NCBI GenBank assembly: GCA_028278145.1
Contig: JANQEV010000035.1
Coordinates: 1 to 64,000, forward strand
Reading direction: 5' to 3'
Length of the DNA stretch: 64,000 nucleotides
Source: Chromatiales bacterium
GTDB taxonomy: Bacteria; Pseudomonadota; Gammaproteobacteria; Chromatiales; Chromatiaceae
Shown: positions 27,106-34,396 of the stretch, one piece after another
Numbering within the stretch: position 1 is the first letter of the stretch
Layout of the letters: every line of letters begins with the position of its first letter
The notes under the pieces: generated by a model
The model's database searches: none
What the model was told of the DNA's origin: nothing
What the model saw: the letters and a program-made list of their open reading frames with translations, nothing else
Program-made: the position numbers and the translations under genes

Positions 27106-28506
27106 ATGTACGTTTCACACCACGGCGCAGCCACAGGAGTGACCGGCTCCTGCCATGAACTGGTTCTGGATAATGAGCACTCTGTACTCATAGACTGCGG
27201 CCTGTTCCAGGGCTCTGAGGCCTCAGATAGCAAAAGTGAAATAAATACCAAAATAGACTTCCCTGTTGCACGTGTTCAAGCCCTGCTTGTTACCCATTGC
27301 CATATAGACCATGTTGGCCGTATCCCTCATCTGATTGCCGCTGGTTTCAAAGGCCTTATCTACTGCTCAGAGGCTACCGCAATTCTGCTGCCACTGGTAC
27401 TGGAAGATGCCCTCAAGATGGGTTTCACCAGAGATAAGCGCCTGGTGCAGCAATTTCTGAAGCTGATTAAACAGCGGTTGAGACCCCTGCCCTATAACCG
27501 GTGGCACCCGGTAGACCTGCATGGTGATGACCCATCTCTGCAGATCCGGCTGCAGCGGGCCGGGCATATTCTTGGTTCAGCATATATCGAATGTAAAGCC
27601 AAAGTTGCTGGTATCAGCAAGAAAGTGGTTTTTTCCGGCGATCTGGGCGCACCTTACACTCCTCTAATACCCACTCCAAAATCCCCCTGGTCTGCTGATC
27701 TGTTGGTATTGGAGAGTACCTATGGAGATCGGCTGCATGAGGGGCGCCGGGAACGCCGGGCAAAGTTACGCGAGATTGTGGAGCGGGCATTTGCGGATAG
27801 AGGAGTGATCCTGATGCCGGCCTTCAGCATCGGCCGTACCCAGGAGTTGCTGTATGAGTTGGAGGAGATCATTCACCGCCACGGTGAAAAAGCGGTGGCC
27901 AAGGATATTCAGTGGCAGGATATGGAGATTGTTCTAGATTCCCCATTGGCAGCCAGTTTCACCAAAGCCTATCGGAAGCTCAGGCCCTATTGGGACCGGG
28001 AAGCCAGAAGCAAGCTGAGAGCTGGCCGTCATCCGCTCTCGTTTGAGCAACTTACTACTATTGATGATCATAAGACACATATGCAGGTGGTGAAATACCT
28101 GGGCAAGACTGGCCGCCCAACACTGGTGATTGCCGGCAGCGGTATGTGCACCGGCGGGCGTATTGTGAATTATCTGAAGGCCATGCTGGGTGACGAGAAG
28201 ACCGATGTGCTGTTTGTGGGTTATCAGGCCATCGGCACCCCAGGTCGGGACATCCAGAAATATGGCCCAGAGGGGGGATATGTGATCCTGGATGGGCAGC
28301 ATATCGATATTCGGGCCAAGATCCACACCCTGAGCGGCTACTCTGCCCATGCCGATCAGGCGGATCTGGTCCGGTTTGTTAGCAGGATGCGGCATTTGCC
28401 AGGAGAGGTACGCCTGGTGCATGGTGAAGAGGATGCCAAACGGGACCTGAAGCGGCGACTTGAGCAGGAGTGTCCTGGGGTGCAGGTGAGTATTGGGCGG
28501 TCTTGA
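27106..28506 (+). CDS. beta-CASP metallo-beta-lactamase-fold ribonuclease-like protein
   Basis: 466 residues. The metal-binding motif HCHIDH is at residues 64-69, followed by GHILGSAYIE (motif 3) and SGDLGAPYTPL (motif 4) in the first domain. The beta-CASP insertion has PAFSIGRTQELLYEL, and the RMMBL-type C terminus has GSGMCTGGRIVNYL and HTLSGYSAHADQADLV. The family includes CPSF73-like RNA endo/exonucleases; bacterial members like this one are widespread but mostly untested. It is cytoplasmic. It appears to be a single-gene unit with no obvious link to the sox genes that follow. Confidence 0.92.
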   Translation: MYVSHHGAATGVTGSCHELVLDNEHSVLIDCGLFQGSEASDSKSEINTKIDFPVARVQALLVTHCHIDHVGRIPHLIAAGFKGLIYCSEATAILLPLVLEDALKMGFTRDKRLVQQFLKLIKQRLRPLPYNRWHPVDLHGDDPSLQIRLQRAGHILGSAYIECKAKVAGISKKVVFSGDLGAPYTPLIPTPKSPWSADLLVLESTYGDRLHEGRRERRAKLREIVERAFADRGVILMPAFSIGRTQELLYELEEIIHRHGEKAVAKDIQWQDMEIVLDSPLAASFTKAYRKLRPYWDREARSKLRAGRHPLSFEQLTTIDDHKTHMQVVKYLGKTGRPTLVIAGSGMCTGGRIVNYLKAMLGDEKTDVLFVGYQAIGTPGRDIQKYGPEGGYVILDGQHIDIRAKIHTLSGYSAHADQADLVRFVSRMRHLPGEVRLVHGEEDAKRDLKRRLEQECPGVQVSIGRS

Positions 28507-28691
28507 CCATCCCACCTTACCCACCCCCCCCTGAGAGAAGGGTAAAACAGCCATAGATGACCCTGTATGAAACAGCTATCAGACACTAGCTTATGGGCTC
28601 GGTATCAGAAACAACCGCCAGCGAAAACAACCAATATATGCAAATATCCCACGAAATATACCTCTAAAGTGTTAGAAAATAGGCTGATTTT

Positions 28692-28720
28692 AAAAAAAAA
28701 GTGAAAAAAAGGCCTTTCAC
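28692..28720 (-). terminator. hairpin followed by a nine-base T run on the minus strand
   Basis: Read on the minus strand, GTGAAA and TTTCAC pair around an eight-base loop and are followed directly by nine T. This has the form of an intrinsic terminator for leftward transcription. No minus-strand gene feeds it, so it may block antisense reading from the sox region or be chance in an A/T-rich stretch. Confidence 0.3.
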
Positions 28721-28750
28721 CCCTTGGCTTTAGTTTGCTTCTTTATTACT

Positions 28751-28780
28751 TTGTTACTAACTTGATGATTTCTCTATATG
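28751..28780 (+). promoter_or_regulatory. possible sigma-70 promoter of the sox cluster
   Basis: TTGTTA and TATATG are 18 bases apart, close to the -35/-10 consensus, and lie about 108 bp before the soxX start. No operator or regulator gene for the sox genes is seen in the window. Confidence 0.3.
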
Positions 28781-28874
28781 AAGTACTGGTTTTAGACCTT
28801 CAAACCCTGCAGAAATGTCGAGTGACTGTTAAGTCGCCACAGAGCGATACGGCAGCTATGTAGTAACCACTCCT

Positions 28875-28880
28875 GGAGGA
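28875..28880 (+). promoter_or_regulatory. ribosome site GGAGGA deciding the soxX start
   Basis: A near-perfect Shine-Dalgarno sequence ends seven bases before ATG 28888 but only one base before ATG 28882. This favours the second ATG as the true start of soxX. Confidence 0.7.
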
Positions 28881-28887
28881 GATGACA

Positions 28888-29262
28888 ATGAGAGGTTTCA
28901 GCAGATGGGCGGCTAAATATGCTGTCCCGGCTTTGGCTATCTGCGCACTAATGGAAGTTCCTGTTGGGGCAAATGCATCTGACGAATTCAATAGTGGCTA
29001 CTCAGGTAGAGATATTGCTTTCAGGCTGGATAAAGGAAACTGTCTTGCATGCCATGTGATACCAGGTGGTGAGGCACCAGGAAACATTGGACCTCCACTC
29101 ATAGCCATGAAAAGCCGGTATAGCAGCCGGGAGTTGATAAGAAAGCTGATCTGGGATCCTGAGTTGATCAAACCAGGAATAACCATGCCACCATTTGGTA
29201 AAAATCAGATTCTTTCAGAGAGTGAAATTGAACGACTGGTAGATTTCATCTGGGCACTGTAA
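28888..29262 (+). CDS. soxX: SoxX, cytochrome c subunit of SoxXA (L-cysteine S-thiosulfotransferase)
   Basis: About 124 residues. A signal peptide ends near ANASD (residue 30), so the protein is periplasmic. A single haem c site CLACH is at residues 52-56, and a likely axial Met is in ITMPPFGKN. SoxX carries electrons for the SoxXA reaction that attaches thiosulfate to the SoxY cysteine. GNIGPPL after the haem site is typical of SoxX. The start is chosen by the ribosome site; ATG 28882 is an alternative two codons earlier. It is the first gene of soxXAKYZ, with soxA 22 bp downstream. Confidence 0.93.
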   Translation: MRGFSRWAAKYAVPALAICALMEVPVGANASDEFNSGYSGRDIAFRLDKGNCLACHVIPGGEAPGNIGPPLIAMKSRYSSRELIRKLIWDPELIKPGITMPPFGKNQILSESEIERLVDFIWAL

Positions 29263-29284
29263 TAGCGGAGTAGACCCTGTAGTA

Positions 29285-30139
29285 ATGATGATAATAAGGA
29301 CAATAGCTGTGCTGATAACCATGACTATCACTCTGGTGGGAGTCACTGGTGCTACCCCGCCCACCACCTCGCTTCCTGAGCAGGACCGCTTAACCCTGTT
29401 GAACTTCTATAAAAAGCGACTGCCACTTGTCCCGCTGTCAGAATATTCCAATGGAGTATATGCCATTGACAAGGCAGGACGCGAAAACTGGATTGCAATT
29501 GAAGAGTTTCCACCCTATGGCCCAGCCATTGATGAGGGTGTAGAGATGTGGGACACACCCTTTAAAAATGGCAAAGGTTACAAGGACTGCTTTACAGAAG
29601 GCCCGGGCGTGGCACACAGATACCCATACTGGGACCGTGATAAAGGCATGGTTATAACCCTGGCCATGGACGTAAACCAGTGTCGCAAAGACAATGGTGA
29701 GAAACCGTTTAAATATAATAAAGGTAAAATAACCCAGATCCTCGCCTATATCGCATTCAGTTCCCGCGGCATGAAAACGAACGTCGTGGTACCCAAGGAT
29801 GATCCGCGCGCCCTTGAGGCCTACAAAATGGGCCGCAAGTTCTATTACACCAAGCGGGGACAGCTTAACTACGCCTGCTCTGATTGCCATATGAAAAACG
29901 TAGGCAGATACCTGCGTAGCGAGATCCTGAGCCCAGCCATGGGGCATACAACAGGTTGGCCGGTTTACCGCTCAACCTGGAACAATATGGGTACCTTACA
30001 TAGGCGTTTCCGTGGCTGTACCAGCCAACTAAGGGCCAGGCCATTCAAGGCACAGAGTGAGGAGTACCGGAATCTGGAATATTTCCTGACGTATATGAGT
30101 AATGGCCTGCCGATGAACGGGCCATCAGCCAGAAAGTAG
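29285..30139 (+). CDS. soxA: SoxA, catalytic cytochrome c subunit of SoxXA
   Basis: 284 residues with an N-terminal signal peptide (cleavage near residue 23). It has one haem motif, CSDCH at 198-202. The first haem site of diheme SoxA is absent, and Cys102 and Cys133 lie where the family has a disulfide, so this is the monohaem type. The active-site Cys245 is in RRFRGCTSQLRARPF, the residue that carries the cysteine persulfide ligand. SoxXA forms the covalent SoxY-thiosulfate. Two adjacent ATG codons (29285, 29288) start the frame. It is followed 49 bp later by soxK. Confidence 0.95.
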   Translation: MMIIRTIAVLITMTITLVGVTGATPPTTSLPEQDRLTLLNFYKKRLPLVPLSEYSNGVYAIDKAGRENWIAIEEFPPYGPAIDEGVEMWDTPFKNGKGYKDCFTEGPGVAHRYPYWDRDKGMVITLAMDVNQCRKDNGEKPFKYNKGKITQILAYIAFSSRGMKTNVVVPKDDPRALEAYKMGRKFYYTKRGQLNYACSDCHMKNVGRYLRSEILSPAMGHTTGWPVYRSTWNNMGTLHRRFRGCTSQLRARPFKAQSEEYRNLEYFLTYMSNGLPMNGPSARK

Positions 30140-30188
30140 CAAATAGAGATCACTGGTATTGGTAAAACTAAGAGAATGAGAACTATCA

Positions 30189-30530
30189 ATGCATAAAGGA
30201 AATACTATAGGATACGCTTTATTGGTTTTATTACTGTTTGGTAGTAGCGGCTTGCTGGCTGAGACCGAGAAAAACAGACCAGCTTTAAAGCCTATGGAGG
30301 TGGAACGGGCCATTATGCTGGCAGATACAGCCAGGAAAAAGGCTACTGCTGTAGGCGGTGAATGGCGCGATGTACGCAGAATGATAGGCATGGCCCGTAG
30401 CGCAGTGTGGAAAGATAAGCTGGAATATGCCATGAATTTGGCTAAAAATGCACAAAAACAGGCTGAACTTGGCTACGAACAGGCAGTCAAACAGAAAGAT
30501 TTTAAGATGCCTTCGTACCTGAAGGAGTAA
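30189..30530 (+). CDS. soxK: SoxK/SAXB-like SoxXA-binding protein
   Basis: A 113-residue protein with a signal peptide (cleavage near LLAET, residue 25) and a mature part made of amphipathic helices. ARKKATAVGGEWRDVRRMI and a repeated NAQKQAELGYEQA pattern match what I recall of SoxK (SAXB), the small subunit that binds SoxAX and enhances its activity in Chlorobi and purple sulfur bacteria. Position directly after soxA supports this. It has no cysteine in the mature part, so no haem. The identification rests on pattern and context. Confidence 0.75.
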   Translation: MHKGNTIGYALLVLLLFGSSGLLAETEKNRPALKPMEVERAIMLADTARKKATAVGGEWRDVRRMIGMARSAVWKDKLEYAMNLAKNAQKQAELGYEQAVKQKDFKMPSYLKE

Positions 30531-30586
30531 TACCGGTAAAAAAAGAAGAATCTAGTAATAATTACACGGTCCGGATTCCAGACATT

Positions 30587-30598
30587 CCATTTAAATGG
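30587..30598. promoter_or_regulatory. 12-bp palindrome CCATTTAAATGG between soxK and soxY
   Basis: A perfect 12-base palindrome 76 bp before soxY within a 143-bp gap that has no gene. It may be a protein-binding site for an internal sox promoter; no direct support is visible. Confidence 0.2.
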
Positions 30599-30673
30599 TA
30601 TGGTTAAGGATTACAGAATAGGCACACCTGGGCCTGCACTTTAAACATAGTAACGTAACAGGAGAAGTAATAA

Positions 30674-31150
30674 ATGAATGTTGATATGAAACGTCGGCTC
30701 TTTCTGAAGCAGTCACTGGCCGCAGGTGCAATGGGAATGCTGGTAGGTAGCGGCATGCTGATGCCAAAAACCACTCTGGCCTCCGACTGGCCAGAAGCGG
30801 CATTCAAGAATAAGGATGCTTCTGCAGCCATGAAGGCTCTGCTTGGTACGGATCAGCCACCACCAAGTGCTGAGGTAAAACTAACCGCCCCGGAGATCGC
30901 CGAGAACGGTGCCGTGGTTCCTATCAAGGTTGAAACCGCCATGGCCGGCGTTGAGACCATCACTATTGTTGCCGTGAAGAACCCACTGCCACTGGTGGCA
31001 AATTTCAAAATGGGTGAAGGCGCCCTGCCTTATGCTTCTACTCGCATCAAGATGGGAACAACTGGTGACGTGCTTGCCATTGTAAAGGCGGGCGGCAAAC
31101 TGCACAGCGCAAAGCAGGAAATCAAGGTAACCATCGGTGGTTGCGGCTAA
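30674..31150 (+). CDS. soxY: SoxY, substrate-carrier subunit of SoxYZ
   Basis: 158 residues. A twin-arginine signal (KRRLFLK then a hydrophobic stretch ending near TLAS, residue 37) exports it folded with SoxZ. The protein ends GGCG, the swinging arm whose Cys carries the sulfur intermediates; the widespread form is GGCGG, so the last Gly is missing here. The mature domain contains ENGAVVPIKVE typical of SoxY. GGAG precedes the ATG by nine bases. soxZ follows 87 bp downstream. Neither soxB nor soxCD is in the window. Confidence 0.95.
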   Translation: MNVDMKRRLFLKQSLAAGAMGMLVGSGMLMPKTTLASDWPEAAFKNKDASAAMKALLGTDQPPPSAEVKLTAPEIAENGAVVPIKVETAMAGVETITIVAVKNPLPLVANFKMGEGALPYASTRIKMGTTGDVLAIVKAGGKLHSAKQEIKVTIGGCG

Positions 31151-31237
31151 ACATAGCCCCCCCACCACATAGATACTAATGGTTTTTTTCCTGCGCACTG
31201 CAAGACGCAGGCAACATGAATACGAGGTAATTTAGTA

Positions 31238-31549
31238 ATGGCAAAATCAATCAGGATCAGCGCCAAAATTATAAATAACGAAACCCTGGTCAAGGTGCTC
31301 ATGAAGCACCCAATGGAGAGTGGTTCCAGAAAAGATAAAGCAACTGGTGGCTTGATCCCAGCACACTTTATCAAGGACTTTAAATGTGAATCAGGTGGCA
31401 AGGTGGTGTTTTCCGCACATCTGAGCGGTGGTGTATCTGCCAACCCATATGTCTCCTTCAAGTTCAATGGCAACAAGGGTGACCCTGTAAAAATCACCTG
31501 GGTTGACTCAAAAGGCACTACAGAGACTGGCGAAACCAAGATCAAATAG
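31238..31549 (+). CDS. soxZ: SoxZ, partner subunit of SoxYZ
   Basis: 103 residues, a single immunoglobulin-like domain without its own signal peptide, as usual, since it is exported bound to SoxY. KVLMKHPMESGSRKDK and IPAHFIKDF near residues 21-48 and FKFNGNKGDPVKITWVDSKG near the end are family motifs. A GAGG sequence precedes the ATG by about ten bases. A strong terminator starts 8 bp after its stop and closes the cluster. Confidence 0.96.
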   Translation: MAKSIRISAKIINNETLVKVLMKHPMESGSRKDKATGGLIPAHFIKDFKCESGGKVVFSAHLSGGVSANPYVSFKFNGNKGDPVKITWVDSKGTTETGETKIK

Positions 31550-31556
31550 CGATCCA

Positions 31557-31586
31557 GCGGGTGGGGTATTCCCCACCCGCACTTTT
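31557..31586 (+). terminator. intrinsic terminator after soxZ
   Basis: A perfect ten-base-pair GC-rich stem (GCGGGTGGGG with CCCCACCCGC around TATT) is followed by ACTTTT. It starts eight bases after the soxZ stop and should end the soxXAKYZ transcript. Confidence 0.85.
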
Positions 31587-31840
31587 CCAGTTGCAGGTAT
31601 ATCTCCTATAACATGCAACAACTCCCTACCCTGGTCATAATCGAGCCTGACCAAACGGCATCCACTATTTCACATCCAGATCGAATCTTGTATGGCAACC
31701 ACGATTATCGTGTTGTGTCGACACCTGATAACCAGTAAGCGCACACCATATCTGGACACATGATAAAACCGATTCCTGTTGCTATAGTAGAGTCATTTTA
31801 CAGCCACTGAACACAACCCCACCGGGGACATAATAATCAG

Positions 31841-32758
31841 ATGAATGAATACAAGCATGCGGACACTAGCGAGTCTGAAAGCACTCTGTTCCAAAGGGTC
31901 TTTTCCCTGGTTCAATATCTACTACCACACCACCTGTTGTCGCTGGTGATGTACTGGATTACCCGTAGCGAATGGAAACCCCTGAAAAATCTGATTATCA
32001 GAAACATAATCAAAATCTACAAAGTAGATATGGGTATTGCGGCCGATCCTGTGCCCAGCAATTACCGCAGCTTTAATGACTTCTTCACACGCGCCTTAAA
32101 ACCTGAGGCCAGGCCGCTTGCCGACGGCAAAGACTCACTGGTCTCACCTGTAGACGGCACCGTGAGCCAGGCTGGACAGATCATAGACGGCAGAATATTC
32201 CAGGCCAAAGGTCATGATTACAGTCTGAATGAGCTGTTGGGCGGAGATCCCAAATGGACCGAGAAGTTCGTCGATGGCAGCTTTGCCACCATCTATCTCT
32301 CACCCCGTGACTACCACCGTATCCATATGCCGATTACCGGCACCCTGAAAAAAATGTGCCATGTACCAGGACGACTATTCAGTGTCAGTCCAGCTACAAC
32401 CCGCAATATCCCACGCCTGTTCAGCCGTAATGAGCGGGTGGTGAATTTGTTCGATACAGAGGCCGGTCCCATGGCCTTGATCATGGTGGGAGCTATATTT
32501 GTATCCAGTATGGATACGGTATGGGCAGGAACAGTCACTCCAAAATCCCGGAGGGTAACCGACTGGAGCTATGGCAAAAAATCTACAGCTGCTATCAAAC
32601 TACAGCGTGGAGCAGAGATGGGACGTTTTAACATGGGCTCTACAGTTATTCTATTATTCGGCAAGGATGCGGTTGAGCTTTCTGCCGTGCTGGAACCGGA
32701 GGCCAAGCTGCAGATGGGGCAGGAGATAGGAGCGATTACCTCTGAACAGACTGTATAA
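31841..32758 (+). CDS. psd: phosphatidylserine decarboxylase proenzyme
   Basis: 305 residues. It makes phosphatidylethanolamine from phosphatidylserine at the inner membrane. Family motifs are FNDFFTRALKPEARPL near residue 70, SPVDGTVSQAG near 102, SPRDYHRIHMP near 151 and the self-cleavage site MGST near 265, where Ser267 would become the pyruvoyl group (LGST is the commoner form). The length is that of the bacterial type-I membrane enzyme. The 5' gap of 254 bp after the sox terminator holds a GTGTCGACAC palindrome at 31715-31724 but no clear promoter. A long perfect inverted repeat follows the stop. Confidence 0.96.
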   Translation: MNEYKHADTSESESTLFQRVFSLVQYLLPHHLLSLVMYWITRSEWKPLKNLIIRNIIKIYKVDMGIAADPVPSNYRSFNDFFTRALKPEARPLADGKDSLVSPVDGTVSQAGQIIDGRIFQAKGHDYSLNELLGGDPKWTEKFVDGSFATIYLSPRDYHRIHMPITGTLKKMCHVPGRLFSVSPATTRNIPRLFSRNERVVNLFDTEAGPMALIMVGAIFVSSMDTVWAGTVTPKSRRVTDWSYGKKSTAAIKLQRGAEMGRFNMGSTVILLFGKDAVELSAVLEPEAKLQMGQEIGAITSEQTV

Positions 32759-32768
32759 TCGTTTTCCA

Positions 32769-32801
32769 CCCTCAGCCTCTCCCTCAGGGAGAGGCTGAGG
32801 G
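32769..32801. terminator. perfect 15-bp hairpin after psd
   Basis: Fifteen bases pair perfectly around a TCA loop, ten bases after the psd stop and 49 bp before the next start. There is no T run after it, so it may be a transcript-stabilising or processing hairpin rather than an intrinsic terminator. Confidence 0.5.
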
Positions 32802-32849
32802 GATACAAGCAGATTAACAAACAACCACTAACCAACCAGAGGCTAACAC

Positions 32850-33809
32850 GTGAAACGTACCATATTTTTTCCCACACTTATTGGCGCACTCCTCACCATC
32901 CCGGCCTTGGCAAGTGGACAGACCTTCACCAGCATCGGGACCGGTGGTTTAACAGGAGTCTACTACCCAACTGGTGGTGCCATATGCAGGCTTATGAACC
33001 GAAGCCGTAAAGAGCACAAGATCCGTTGCTCAGTTGAGTCCACAGGTGGTTCAATCTTCAACCTCAACGTAATCCGCAGCGGTGAACTGGACTTTGGTGT
33101 AGTCCAGTCTGACTGGCAGTACCACGCCTATCATGGCAGCTCAACTTTCAAGGACAAGGGTGCAAATAAAAAACTGCGTGCGGTATTTTCTATTCACAGT
33201 GAACCATTCACGCTGATGGCGCGCCAGGACAGTGGTATAGCTAAGTTTGCTGATCTTAAGGGTAAGCGGGTGAACATCGGTAATCCAGGCTCTGGCCAAC
33301 GTGGCAACATGGAGATACTGATGCAGAAATACGGTTGGACTAAATCCGACTTTACCCTGGCATCGGAACTCAAGGCTTCTGAGCAGTCCCGCGCCATGTG
33401 TGATAACAAGATCGACGCCATTACCTATACGGTCGGGCATCCCAATGCATCTATTAAAGAGGCCTCCACCTCTTGTGATACGATTCTAATACCTGTGTCT
33501 GGGCCCATAATTAAAAAACTAATCTCCAATACACCTTACTATGCGCCAACAACTATTCCTGGTGGAATGTATCGTGGTAGCGACAATGACACCCCAACCT
33601 TCGGAGTCAAGGCCACACTGGTAACCAGTACAGATGTGAGTGAAGAAGTTGTGTACCAACTGGTAAAAGCAGTATTCGATAATTTTGCTGGCTTCCGCAA
33701 GCTGCACCCGGCCTTCAGTCACCTGAAAAAAGCAGATATGCTGTTGGGCAACTCTGCCCCACTACATCCTGGCGCAATCAGGTACTACAAGGAAAATGGG
33801 CTGATGTAG
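32850..33809 (+). CDS. TAXI-family TRAP solute-binding protein
   Basis: 319 residues with a signal peptide (cleavage near ALASG, residue 22) and the TAXI signature [25 protein letters not shown] directly after it. [19 protein letters not shown] near residue 140 is also typical. It should bind a small organic acid or amino acid in the periplasm and deliver it to a TRAP permease. No permease subunits are nearby, so it is an orphan or works with a distant permease. The start is GTG with AGAGG eight bases upstream. Confidence 0.93.
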   Translation: MKRTIFFPTLIGALLTIPALASGQTFTSIGTGGLTGVYYPTGGAICRLMNRSRKEHKIRCSVESTGGSIFNLNVIRSGELDFGVVQSDWQYHAYHGSSTFKDKGANKKLRAVFSIHSEPFTLMARQDSGIAKFADLKGKRVNIGNPGSGQRGNMEILMQKYGWTKSDFTLASELKASEQSRAMCDNKIDAITYTVGHPNASIKEASTSCDTILIPVSGPIIKKLISNTPYYAPTTIPGGMYRGSDNDTPTFGVKATLVTSTDVSEEVVYQLVKAVFDNFAGFRKLHPAFSHLKKADMLLGNSAPLHPGAIRYYKENGLM

Positions 33810-33844
33810 CCCATTACTGATTACCTGACCTGGACCTCTCTATT

Positions 33845-34396
33845 ATGGAAACAGTTGTCTGGACATTGCCACTGTTGCTCCCGCTGATCTGGGCGGTTTA
33901 CAGCTTTAATCGTCTGGTACGGGATAAGAATCGGGTATGGGCGGCCTGGAGTGACATAGGGGTACAACTCAAACGCCGCTCTGACCTGATCCCAAAGCTG
34001 GTGGAAGCGGTTCAAGCCTACTCCGGCTATGAACGCTCGGTTCTGGATCAGATTACCAGTCTGCGCACCAGTTCCGAGGCCCAACAAGACCCTTCAGAAA
34101 AGGCAGGGCTGGAGGCTGAGCTAACCGGTCAGATAAAGGGCCTCATCGCCATAGCCGAGGCCTATCCAGACCTTAAAGCAGATAGCCAGTACCTACATCT
34201 ACTACATCAACTCACCGATGTGGAAAATCACATTCAGTTTGCCCGCCGCTACTACAACGGCTCAGTACAGAATCTGAATGTACGTATCGATTCCTTTCCA
34301 GACATGCTTATCGCCAGCCTGTTTAGATTTAAACGGGCTGATTTTTTTGAACTGGAAAGTGCCACCGAGGCCCTGCCTCCGGATATTGGAACATGA
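33845..34396 (+). CDS. lemA: LemA family protein
   Basis: 183 residues. An N-terminal membrane helix (about residues 5-22) is followed by the LemA core: a helical domain with AWSDIGVQLKRRSDLIPKLVEAV near residue 38, ending in the family's NARRYYNG-like segment FARRYYNGSVQNLNVRIDSFP. LemA proteins are membrane-anchored helical bundles of uncertain role. Its stop overlaps the start of the DUF2207 gene as ATGA, and LemA-DUF2207 is a common bacterial pair, which suggests joint function at the membrane. Confidence 0.95.
   Translation: METVVWTLPLLLPLIWAVYSFNRLVRDKNRVWAAWSDIGVQLKRRSDLIPKLVEAVQAYSGYERSVLDQITSLRTSSEAQQDPSEKAGLEAELTGQIKGLIAIAEAYPDLKADSQYLHLLHQLTDVENHIQFARRYYNGSVQNLNVRIDSFPDMLIASLFRFKRADFFELESATEALPPDIGT

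Larger units (their letters stand above)
28507..28887. other. 381-bp region upstream of the sox genes
   Basis: No gene is visible. The region holds a poly-A/hairpin element at 28692-28720, a possible sigma-70 promoter at 28751-28780 and the soxX ribosome site at 28875-28880, each listed separately. Confidence 0.6.

Noticed and set aside
30587-30598. CCATTTAAATGG as a definite operator for soxY
   Set aside because: A single palindrome in an AT-rich gap; kept only as a low-confidence site.
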